A stretch of DNA of 32,611 nucleotides, taken from an uncultured Lachnospiraceae bacterium (GTDB lineage Bacteria > Bacillota > Clostridia > Lachnospirales > Lachnospiraceae). Made by a program: the position numbers and the translations under genes. The DNA lies in assembly GCA_902797675.1 (NCBI GenBank), contig CADBTR010000112.1, positions 1 to 32,611 on the forward strand. The letters are read 5' to 3'. Under the pieces are notes generated by a model. It was not told where the DNA came from and searched no databases. It was given only the letters and a program-made list of their open reading frames with translations. Within the stretch, counting starts at the first letter, position 1, and the number at the start of each line of letters is the position of its first letter. Shown one piece after another: positions 1 through 7,503 of the stretch.

Positions 1-1410
1 ATGAAAGGGATGCATGCCATATCGGAATCAACCATTGTGGATGAGGATGGGGATGAGGTTCTGGTGCTGGCGGTGCCTATTATGAAGGATGAGGGTGCTG
101 TCGGCGTGATCTACGGCACATTTACAAAGGAAACCTTGAATTCCATTCTGGAGTCTATTACATTTTCAGAAGATTCTTTTAATCTGTTGTTTAATCAGGA
201 TGGAAAAATTCTTGCGAAAGCAGCCAGTGAAGGCTTTGACAATAGGGCAGAGGTTCTCTCGGATGTGATCCCGTCGCCAAAGATGCCACAAAAAGGTGAG
301 GTTCTGCCTTTCTATTATACCGATTCAGGGAAGGAATTTATCGCTGTTATGCTGCCAATCGGTATTCATGACTGGTATTTTACCAATATTACGTTGGAGT
401 CTAATATTACTGATCATACAGCCAAGATTATGTTGTACGTGATCCTTGTGATCGGCGTTGTATTGATCCTGTTCACAATGGTTTTGGTGTATACTGTTTC
501 GTTGACGCGCAGTAATGATAGGATCGTTGCGGTCAATGAACGTTTCAGAGTGATAAACGAACAGGTGCAAAATATTGTGTTCTCTTATAATTATCAGACA
601 AAGACCATGCATGTTGACGGGAATGCTTCACGCATGGTCGCGGATGCGAAAAATACTTATACACGGGAGGAAGCTGCGAAATTTGTGGAATTGATCCACT
701 CGGAGGATGAACATATCCGGCAGGAGATTTATGAATTGCCGACTTCACAGCAGAGAAGCATTCAGGGCGAGATACGTTTGCGGAATCTGGACGGAAATTA
801 TTACTGGTATCGTCTGACCGCGACCGTGACCCGCGATGAGAAGGGCGCACCGTTACAAGTCCTTGGCAGCGTGGTTGATGTGGATGAACAGCGTAATACA
901 GAGATCAAACTACGGGAGCAGGCGAAGACAGACGCGTTGACGGGGATTTTGAATAAAGGGGCATTTCCGGAAAAAGTGGAGGAATTGATTGCGGAGAGTC
1001 CTGCATGCCTTGCGCTGTTTATTATCGACCTGGATAATTTTAAATCGGTGAATGATAAGCTGGGGCATGCGATGGGAGATAAGGTATTGAAGGATATTGC
1101 GGATAAATTGATCGATATTCTGGGAGATAAGGAATTTGCAGGGAGGATCGGCGGTGATGAGTTTGCTGCGGTGGCAACTTGTGAAGTTGGCGAAAAGGAG
1201 AAAATCAAAGCGGTTGCCGGTGAGATCTGTGAACGGATGCAGGCGGTATATACGGTATCTAAGGTGGAGGTGCCCGTTTCCGTCAGTGTCGGCGTGGCAG
1301 TATATCCGGCGGGCGGATCGGATTATGATACGCTGTATCGTAATGCCGATAAGGCTTTATACAAGGTGAAGCGCAGCGGAAAAAATCAATATGCTTTTTA
1401 CAACAGATAA
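1..1410 (+). CDS. Membrane diguanylate cyclase (Cache-PAS-GGDEF), 5' end outside window
   Basis: Makes cyclic di-GMP from two GTP at the membrane in response to an extracytoplasmic signal. The visible 469 residues begin inside what looks like the end of a dCache sensor (about 1-135, with short beta-rich stretches such as GVIYGTF and FNLLFNQDG), followed by one membrane segment (about 143-166), a PAS-like domain (about 180-297, ending in the typical VVDVDEQ) and a GGDEF domain (about 305-469). The catalytic loop is intact: GRIGGDEF at about 381-388, with DALTGILNKGAF at its start. The four residues five positions upstream of GGDEF are GDKE, so the usual RxxD inhibitory site is absent. No upstream TM or ribosome binding site is visible, so the first ATG of the window is probably internal and the gene is 5'-truncated by the window edge. 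A lipoprotein gene follows after 66 nt with no clear terminator between them. Confidence 0.9.
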   Translation: MKGMHAISESTIVDEDGDEVLVLAVPIMKDEGAVGVIYGTFTKETLNSILESITFSEDSFNLLFNQDGKILAKAASEGFDNRAEVLSDVIPSPKMPQKGEVLPFYYTDSGKEFIAVMLPIGIHDWYFTNITLESNITDHTAKIMLYVILVIGVVLILFTMVLVYTVSLTRSNDRIVAVNERFRVINEQVQNIVFSYNYQTKTMHVDGNASRMVADAKNTYTREEAAKFVELIHSEDEHIRQEIYELPTSQQRSIQGEIRLRNLDGNYYWYRLTATVTRDEKGAPLQVLGSVVDVDEQRNTEIKLREQAKTDALTGILNKGAFPEKVEELIAESPACLALFIIDLDNFKSVNDKLGHAMGDKVLKDIADKLIDILGDKEFAGRIGGDEFAAVATCEVGEKEKIKAVAGEICERMQAVYTVSKVEVPVSVSVGVAVYPAGGSDYDTLYRNADKALYKVKRSGKNQYAFYNR

Positions 1411-1476
1411 GCTGATAGTGTTTCGGCTTGTCAGCGAGAGGAAAAGAGGGCTGATGAGTGCAGCAGGAGGGAAAAG

Positions 1477-2526
1477 ATGATGAGGAAGAAATGGAATTTT
1501 ACAATCTGGACTTGTATCATTTTAATTTTGTGTCTGACAGGATGTCGCATCAAATCCGAAGAACCTGTTTCGGAACAGCATCAATCATCGGAGGAAACAG
1601 ATGAAACACCGGAATATCCTTTAACGATCAGGGTGGGGTATTCCACGGGACAGGATGATCCCAGAGGCGTGGCTCTTGACGATTTTAAGAAAGAGGTGGA
1701 AACTGCCACAGACGGCAGGATCCTGATCGAGATCCATCCATCCGGAGAGCTGGGCAGTGATTCGGAATTGCTTGCCGGAATGATCGATGGTTCTGTGGAT
1801 ATGACGGTATCAAGCGCGGGAAATTATGCTCTTTATGCTACTAAGCTCGGTGTTTCCGCTCTTCCCTTTTTATTTGATGATTTTGAATCCGCGTGGAAAT
1901 TCATAGACAGTCCGCAGATACAGGCTCTCGGCAGTGATCTGGAAGTTTATAATATGCATGTGCTTGCTTATTTTGACAACGGATTCCGGTGCGTGACCAC
2001 ATCGGAAAAGATCGGTCCCATTGAGACGGTTGAGGATATGGCAGGACTTAATATCCGCACTCCGGAAAATCAGATTGTCATGGAAACCATGGCGCAACTA
2101 CAGGCAAAACCGCACAGTTATCCTTTTGCGGAACTGAAAGCAGCCCTTGCGGACGGAAGTTTTGACGCACAGGAAAATCCGATTCCGGTTATTTATAATA
2201 ATAAACTTTATGAGGTACAAAAATATCTTTCCGTCACTAATCACAGTTATGACGCCATGCCGTTGACGATCCGGCAGGATATCTGGGTAAAACTGTCTAC
2301 AGAGGATCAGGAGATTATCGCCTCCGCAGCGGAGAAGGCAGAGACTGAAAACCGGAATCTGGTTTCACAGCAGACAGAGGATTATGTCAAGGAACTGGAA
2401 GCAGTGGGTATGGTAATCAATTATCCGGATCTGAAACCTTTTCGTGAGGCTACGGCAGGGGTTCTCGATATGTTTCAGGCCGTATATGGTGAGGAATTGA
2501 TCGGGTTTGTGACGAATTATCAGTGA
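1477..2526 (+). CDS. TRAP-type (DctP family) solute-binding lipoprotein, orphan
   Basis: Extracytoplasmic binding protein of the DctP/TRAP family, which in complete systems delivers organic acids to a DctQM membrane pair. The 349-residue product starts with a lipoprotein signal: charged MMRKK, a hydrophobic run and the lipobox LTGC with Cys23. The mature part shows family features such as RVGYSTGQDDPRG, the segment ELGSDSELLAGMIDGSVDMTVSS, and GLNIRTPENQIVMETMAQL, where an Arg normally contacts the ligand carboxylate. The start is set by AGGAGG about 7 nt upstream. No DctQ or DctM gene is next to it; the neighbours are a membrane diguanylate cyclase upstream and glycogen synthase downstream. 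It may feed a transporter encoded elsewhere or act as a ligand-binding accessory to the upstream sensor cyclase; the second idea is inference. Confidence 0.85.
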   Translation: MMRKKWNFTIWTCIILILCLTGCRIKSEEPVSEQHQSSEETDETPEYPLTIRVGYSTGQDDPRGVALDDFKKEVETATDGRILIEIHPSGELGSDSELLAGMIDGSVDMTVSSAGNYALYATKLGVSALPFLFDDFESAWKFIDSPQIQALGSDLEVYNMHVLAYFDNGFRCVTTSEKIGPIETVEDMAGLNIRTPENQIVMETMAQLQAKPHSYPFAELKAALADGSFDAQENPIPVIYNNKLYEVQKYLSVTNHSYDAMPLTIRQDIWVKLSTEDQEIIASAAEKAETENRNLVSQQTEDYVKELEAVGMVINYPDLKPFREATAGVLDMFQAVYGEELIGFVTNYQ

Positions 2527-2571
2527 TGGCGAATAAAATATAAAACAATGTGGCAAGAAAGGAAGGAAATA

Positions 2572-4098
2572 ATGGCGAGAAAAAAAACGAAAGTTGAAAC
2601 TGCAGCAGAAAAAGAAACAAAACCGGTTGAATACATGGAACCCCGCAGGAGCGTTGCTTTTATCGGTTCCGAGTGTCATCCTTTTGTCAAGACCGGAGGA
2701 CTTGGCGATGTCATGTACGCGCTTCCGAAGGAACTGGCGAAAATGAATTGTGATGTCCGGGTGATATTACCCCGTTATGAATGTATTCCATGGGAGTATC
2801 AGGAGAAGATGGTTTATCGCGGGGAATTCTACATGGATCTGGGAAATACGGGACGAAATATCTATGTGGGAATTATGGAATACGAAGAGGATGGCGTGGT
2901 CTATGACTTTATCGACAATAAAGAATTTTTTTCCGGTCCGAAACCTTATTTTAATCTTATTGATGATATCCCAAAATTCTGCCTGTTCAGCAAAGCAGCA
3001 CTTGCGGCATTGAATTTTTTGAACTGGATCCCGAATATTGTGCATTGTCACGACTGGCAGGCGGCACTGGTTCCTGTATATCTGCGCACGCTGTTTTCTG
3101 ATACGCCGGTGGGAGGGGCAAGATCCATACTGACCATTCATAATCTGCGTTTTCAGGGAATCTATGATATCAAGACGATCCGCTACTGGACAGGACTTCC
3201 GGATGGCGTATTTGATAATCCGAGACTTCTTGGTCAGGACTGGCTGGATGCAAATATTATGAAGGGCGGTCTGGCGTTTGCCGATCGGATCACAACCGTA
3301 AGTCCGAATTATGCGGGAGAGATACAGACGCCGGAATACGGGGAGACATTAGACGAACATTTGCGCTATCATAATTGCAAACTTCGGGGAATTGTAAACG
3401 GTATCGATTGTGATGTATGGAATCCGGACACCGATCCGGTGCTGGCTGCGAATTACAATCAAAAGAATGCAGTTAAAGGGAAGAAGAAAAATAAACTTGC
3501 ATTGCAGAAAGAACTGGGGCTGGAAGAAGATCAGAATAAATATGTGATCGGTCTGATATCAAGATTGACGAATCAGAAGGGACTTGATCTTGTCAATGCG
3601 ATCGTTCCTCAGGTGCTGGATGAATTTACACAGATCGTTGTACTCGGAACCGGGGATCGAAATTATGAGGATTCTTTCCGGTATTACGAAAACAGGTTCC
3701 GTGGGCAGTTTTCTGCCTGTATTCAGTATGATGAGGCGAGGGCGCACCGTATTTACGCCGGCGTGGATTCACTGCTGGTGCCTTCGAGATTCGAGCCTTG
3801 TGGTCTTACGCAGTTAAACGCCATGCATTACGGAACCGTACCGATCGTTCGGGAGACCGGCGGCTTAAAGGATACGGTGGAACCGTATAATCAATATACC
3901 GGAAGCGGCAACGGTTTTACTTTTGACCGCTATGAATCCGGATTGTTGTTAGATGCCATCAACCGCTCCAAGACCTTATATTTTACGGAAAGAGAATATT
4001 GGGATGAGATGCTTATCAGGGATATGAATAAGGACGTTTCATGGGGCAATTCCGCAAGACAGTACAGAGATCTGTATATGGAACTGACGCCATGGTAA
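2572..4098 (+). CDS. glgA: Glycogen synthase (ADP-glucose, GT5)
   Basis: Transfers glucose from ADP-glucose to the non-reducing end of a growing alpha-1,4-glucan, in the cytoplasm. The product is 508 residues from the chosen start, with the GT5 N-terminal domain carrying the ADP-glucose-binding loop KTGGLGDV (about 40-47), the segment PNIVHCHDWQAALVPVYL, and the C-terminal donor domain with ISRLTNQKGLDL and the E-x7-E region RFEPCGLTQLNAMHYG. The start at 2572 is preferred over the in-frame ATG at 2548 because GGAAGG lies 5 nt before it. The first 24 residues are a Lys/Glu-rich extension before the usual family start. Other glg genes are absent, so it is a solitary copy here. It ends just before a strong bidirectional terminator. 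Confidence 0.96.
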   Translation: MARKKTKVETAAEKETKPVEYMEPRRSVAFIGSECHPFVKTGGLGDVMYALPKELAKMNCDVRVILPRYECIPWEYQEKMVYRGEFYMDLGNTGRNIYVGIMEYEEDGVVYDFIDNKEFFSGPKPYFNLIDDIPKFCLFSKAALAALNFLNWIPNIVHCHDWQAALVPVYLRTLFSDTPVGGARSILTIHNLRFQGIYDIKTIRYWTGLPDGVFDNPRLLGQDWLDANIMKGGLAFADRITTVSPNYAGEIQTPEYGETLDEHLRYHNCKLRGIVNGIDCDVWNPDTDPVLAANYNQKNAVKGKKKNKLALQKELGLEEDQNKYVIGLISRLTNQKGLDLVNAIVPQVLDEFTQIVVLGTGDRNYEDSFRYYENRFRGQFSACIQYDEARAHRIYAGVDSLLVPSRFEPCGLTQLNAMHYGTVPIVRETGGLKDTVEPYNQYTGSGNGFTFDRYESGLLLDAINRSKTLYFTEREYWDEMLIRDMNKDVSWGNSARQYRDLYMELTPW

Positions 4099-4103
4099 AA
4101 AAA

Positions 4104-4131
4104 GCCGGACAGTTTTGCTGTCCGGTTTTTT
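4104..4131. terminator. Bidirectional rho-independent terminator
   Basis: Eight base-pair GC-rich stem (CCGGACAG paired with CTGTCCGG) with a 5-nt loop, flanked by A-runs on the left and T-runs on the right. It therefore has a T tract when read on either strand and separates the convergent glgA (+) and Hpt (-) transcripts. Confidence 0.9.
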
Positions 4132-4143
4132 AAAAATATTCAT

Positions 4144-4488
4144 TTATTCATTCTTTTCCATGGCAAGCAGCCGGGCTCTCTCGTCGATGACTTTTTTGCA
4201 CAATCCCGTATAATCTCCGGGTTTCTTATTGCGAAGCAGCTCCGTCAATTCACAGATCGCATCAAACATCGGCGTCAGAGCCAGATTTCCGATCACGCCT
4301 TTTAAAGCATGGGCTAATTCAAAAGACTGGTCAAGATTTCCGGAAGCCAGTACCTTCGGCAACGTATCAAAGCGTTCATCTTTCAATCCCATATTTACCA
4401 TTTTAATATAAAAATCTTCTTTGTTCATGCATCTTGCAAGTCCCTCATCGGTATTTGCGCCAAATCTTTTTAAAGTATCAATCGTCAT
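4144..4488 (-). CDS. Stand-alone histidine phosphotransfer (Hpt) protein
   Basis: Small cytoplasmic phosphotransfer protein that would carry a phosphoryl group between receiver domains. The 114-residue product is all-helical in appearance and holds the Hpt signature LAHALKGVIGNLAL with the phosphorylatable His60. The start at 4488 (ATG) is chosen over a TTG 24 nt further upstream because AAGGAG lies 8 nt before it. This ATG overlaps the last 11 nt of the preceding REC-GGDEF-EAL gene, so translation is probably coupled. It is the last gene of the hydE-to-Hpt operon, which encodes a hybrid kinase with two receivers and two receiver-c-di-GMP proteins. It is the expected intermediate of a kinase-to-regulator phosphorelay; the partners are inferred from position. 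Confidence 0.88.
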   Translation of the reverse strand: MTIDTLKRFGANTDEGLARCMNKEDFYIKMVNMGLKDERFDTLPKVLASGNLDQSFELAHALKGVIGNLALTPMFDAICELTELLRNKKPGDYTGLCKKVIDERARLLAMEKNE

Positions 4489-6175
4489 TGTCCTGACTCC
4501 TTTCTTTCGCAATCAATTGACTGAAATCTTCCGGTGGTACCGGCTTGGAAAAATAATATCCCTGTATGATGTCACAGCCGGCGTTTTTCAATAATTCATA
4601 TTGTTCTTCACTCTCAACGCCTTCCGCAACGACAGGTACATTGAGATAATCCGCGATTTCCAAGATTAATTCTACCATGCGCATCTCCTTATTGTCCAGA
4701 GAAATATTCCGGATAAATGCCATATCCAGTTTCAATGCATCAATAGGTAAGGAGGTCAGCATATTCAGGGAGGAATATCCGGAACCGAAATCATCCATTT
4801 CCACGCGGAAATGATCTTTTCGCAGATCTTTCACTACCTGAACGATCTGTTGGGAATTATCGGTATAAGCGGATTCTGTGATCTCCAGAAGATAATCGTG
4901 GGGGTCGATCTCATTTTCCTGAACCAGACTTAACAGGTAGTCCGGCATGTCCGGATCATAAATATCCACTCTGGAAACATTGACGGAAATCGGAACGGTC
5001 ATTTGATAATTCTGTTTCCATTTTTTCATCTGCAGGGCAGCCTCACGCCATACATAGCGATCCAGCTTCTGGATCAGACCGTTTTCCTCAAAAAGGGGAA
5101 TAAATGCGTCGGGACGGACTCTGCCGAATTCCGGATGATGCCAGCTTACCAACGCTTCCGCGCTGCATAATTTCGGTCGGTTTCCCCGGATATTATATTT
5201 CGGCTGATATAAGACCTGGAATTGCTTTTCTTCCAGAGCGTGTTCAAAATCCTCCAAAAGTCTTGCGGAGTAGACGGATTTCTCATGCATATCCATGTCG
5301 TAAACGGAATAGGTGGTGGTATATTGATTGCGCAGGGAATTGCAGGCCTGCAATGCTCTCGCAAAGCGATTTTCCAGACTTGTGGCTTTATAGATATCCG
5401 GGTAGATACCCATGCGAAGCCGGATCTCCGGAGTTTTCAGCAATTTCCGAAAGCAGGATACCACCTGTTCCAGCAATACATCATAATTATCCTGATGACC
5501 GGTATACAGATAGAAAGCATCTGCGTCATAGCGGCAGGCAATCCCGCCGGATGCTTTCAGAATCGTCCGGATTCCGTCGGCAATGGCTTTGAGGATCTTG
5601 TCTCCGAAAATTCTGCCGTATAATTCATTGATTAAATGAAAACGGTTAAAATTAATTACGATCGCATCCATTGCCTTATCCGGATAGCGGTAATCATATT
5701 GGTGGGCATATTCAAAGAAAAATTCTCTGGTGTACAAGCCGGTCAAAGCATCATTTTCCGTTGCTTTTATGATATTCATTCCCTCATACAGATCAATGGA
5801 ATGTTTTGCCCTTGCAAGGATCACTTCCGGCAGATCATAAGGCTTGCTTAAAAAGTCGGAGGCTCCCATCTGCAGGCTTTTGACTTCGGCAGACTGTTCG
5901 GAAGTGAGCACGATCACCGGAATTTTCTTTAATTCCGCATCATTGTTAATAATTTGCAAAAGCTCATATCCGTTCATTCCGGGCATTACAAGATCCAGAA
6001 AGATCAAAGAGAGGATCTCCTTATGGATCCGGATCTGTTCCAATGCTTCATTTCCGTCTCCGGCGTAGATCACATGATATTTTGTATCCAATATCATTCC
6101 AAGCATCTGGCGGTTGACAGGCTCGTCGTCAATAACCAAAACCGTTTGACGAAATTCAGGATCATTTTTATTCAT
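4478..6175 (-). CDS. Response regulator REC-GGDEF(degenerate)-EAL, predicted c-di-GMP phosphodiesterase
   Basis: Predicted to hydrolyse c-di-GMP under control of phosphorylation. Order in the 565 residues: receiver (about 12-125, phospho-acceptor Asp61 in FLDLVMPG, conserved Lys111 in SKPYD), GGDEF-like domain (about 140-298) and EAL domain (about 305-556). The GGDEF loop reads YDADA in place of GGDEF (CRYDADAF, 214-221), so cyclase activity is not expected; such domains often bind GTP as regulators. The EAL domain keeps the catalytic set: EAL at 340-342, Asn399 in NVSR, Glu431 in EITES, Asp461-Asp462 in DDFGSGYSSL, Lys482 in LKLD, Glu518 in AEGVES and Gln538 in QGYYFSKP. The start overlaps the stop of the upstream REC-GGDEF gene by ATGA. 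It thus opposes the cyclase encoded just before it. Confidence 0.93.
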   Translation of the reverse strand: MNKNDPEFRQTVLVIDDEPVNRQMLGMILDTKYHVIYAGDGNEALEQIRIHKEILSLIFLDLVMPGMNGYELLQIINNDAELKKIPVIVLTSEQSAEVKSLQMGASDFLSKPYDLPEVILARAKHSIDLYEGMNIIKATENDALTGLYTREFFFEYAHQYDYRYPDKAMDAIVINFNRFHLINELYGRIFGDKILKAIADGIRTILKASGGIACRYDADAFYLYTGHQDNYDVLLEQVVSCFRKLLKTPEIRLRMGIYPDIYKATSLENRFARALQACNSLRNQYTTTYSVYDMDMHEKSVYSARLLEDFEHALEEKQFQVLYQPKYNIRGNRPKLCSAEALVSWHHPEFGRVRPDAFIPLFEENGLIQKLDRYVWREAALQMKKWKQNYQMTVPISVNVSRVDIYDPDMPDYLLSLVQENEIDPHDYLLEITESAYTDNSQQIVQVVKDLRKDHFRVEMDDFGSGYSSLNMLTSLPIDALKLDMAFIRNISLDNKEMRMVELILEIADYLNVPVVAEGVESEEQYELLKNAGCDIIQGYYFSKPVPPEDFSQLIAKERSQDNDD

Positions 6176-7485
6176 TTTAATACCTCTTTTTCATATGCGA
6201 TGAGATGGTCAGGACGGCTGTGACCTGATTGTTCCCAATTATCCATAATACGTGAAATGGCAAACTCAATATTTGTTACATTTGTCTCCAAAAACAGAAC
6301 CAGTATTTTATTTTCGCCGCTCTGGGTGACAACGTCGCTCTGGCGTAAAGAAGAGCGGAGAACCGACATAAACTCTTCGGTGGTTTCCGACAGATTTTCA
6401 TCGTTCAGCGCGTCGGAGCGCACTGTGAACTGCAGCATCCAGACTTCTTTTTTATAATTGTGTACATAGCGGTTCAAAAATTGAAAGACGATTTTGAACT
6501 GTTCCATAGGGAGGGTATAGGCGCCGGCTTTCACATTCCGCTCACTTAAAATCTTAACGAGATGAAACAGATCGGAAGTGTCGGTATTTTCCGTTTGTTC
6601 CCCGGCCGAGTCTTTTTTATAAATATGATAGCCGTGTTTTCCGGCGCGCTTTACTTCATATAAAGCTGAGTCGGCTTTTTTATATAATTCGGAATAATCG
6701 GTTCCCTCATCGGGTACAAATACACAGCCGATGGAGGCGCCTAAAGGGATGGTCATATCATTTCCCATATATTCTTTTGCGGACAACAGAATCTGTTCAT
6801 TGATATATTCCGCTTTTCGGGCGATGACGGATTCGTCATTGATATTTTTGCAAAAGGCGATAAATTCATCACCGCCGAGTCGTCCGGCAAGGTCGGAGGA
6901 ACGGATGGCGGACTGGATGATCTCGGCAAATCGGATCAGGATCTTATCCCCCATATCATGACCGTACAGGTCATTGACCAGCTTGAAATTATCAAGATCG
7001 ATCATCATCAGGGCGCCGGTTGAATTTTGACATTCCGCATTGATCTTCTGTTCGGAAGTTGCCTTGTTGTACAGACCGGTCATAGGGTCTGTCGTGGCGG
7101 CTTTCTTTAATCCCTGTATCTGTTCTACCGTCTGCAGGATATTTTCTATCCGGTGAAGCAGCACATCCGCGCGATAGGGCTTGCGGATAAAATCCATGGC
7201 ACCGTTGGATAATCCCTTTTGCTCCGTTTCTTCATCGCTGTCCGCGGTCATAAACATAAAGGGGATTTTTTCCTGAAACTTTTCCTGCAGGACACGCTGC
7301 AATTCATAGCCGGAAATTCCGGGCATATGAAGGTCGGAAAGAATCATATCCGGCTGCTCGTCCATATACAAAGAGATCGCCTCATCACCGGAAGTGGCGC
7401 AGATTGTCTGATATTCCGTAGCCAGGATATGTTCTGTCATCATCAGTGAGATTTTTTCGTCGTCAACAATCATAATTTTTTTCAT
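6172..7485 (-). CDS. Response regulator REC-GGDEF diguanylate cyclase with extra C-terminal domain
   Basis: Predicted phosphorylation-controlled c-di-GMP synthase. From the ATG at 7485 (preferred over one at 7497 because GGAG precedes it by 6 nt) it has 437 residues. The receiver spans about 2-120 with phospho-acceptor Asp51 (LSDLHMPG) and Lys102 (RKPYR). The GGDEF domain spans about 128-290 with an intact AGRLGGDEF and an RSSD inhibitory site five residues upstream, so product feedback is expected. A further region (about 305-437) contains LRQSDVVTQSGENKILVLFLETN, which resembles a shortened, degenerate second GGDEF-type fold; this is a weak call. The gene lies 18 nt after the hybrid kinase and overlaps the EAL gene by 4 nt, placing a cyclase and a phosphodiesterase behind the same kinase. 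Confidence 0.93.
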   Translation of the reverse strand: MKKIMIVDDEKISLMMTEHILATEYQTICATSGDEAISLYMDEQPDMILSDLHMPGISGYELQRVLQEKFQEKIPFMFMTADSDEETEQKGLSNGAMDFIRKPYRADVLLHRIENILQTVEQIQGLKKAATTDPMTGLYNKATSEQKINAECQNSTGALMMIDLDNFKLVNDLYGHDMGDKILIRFAEIIQSAIRSSDLAGRLGGDEFIAFCKNINDESVIARKAEYINEQILLSAKEYMGNDMTIPLGASIGCVFVPDEGTDYSELYKKADSALYEVKRAGKHGYHIYKKDSAGEQTENTDTSDLFHLVKILSERNVKAGAYTLPMEQFKIVFQFLNRYVHNYKKEVWMLQFTVRSDALNDENLSETTEEFMSVLRSSLRQSDVVTQSGENKILVLFLETNVTNIEFAISRIMDNWEQSGHSRPDHLIAYEKEVLK

Positions 7486-7503
7486 TGCAATCTCCATTCT
7501 TCA

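Noticed and set aside
2548..2571. Earlier glgA start
   Set aside because: The ATG at 2548 has no ribosome binding site; the GGAAGG site lies downstream of it and serves the ATG at 2572.
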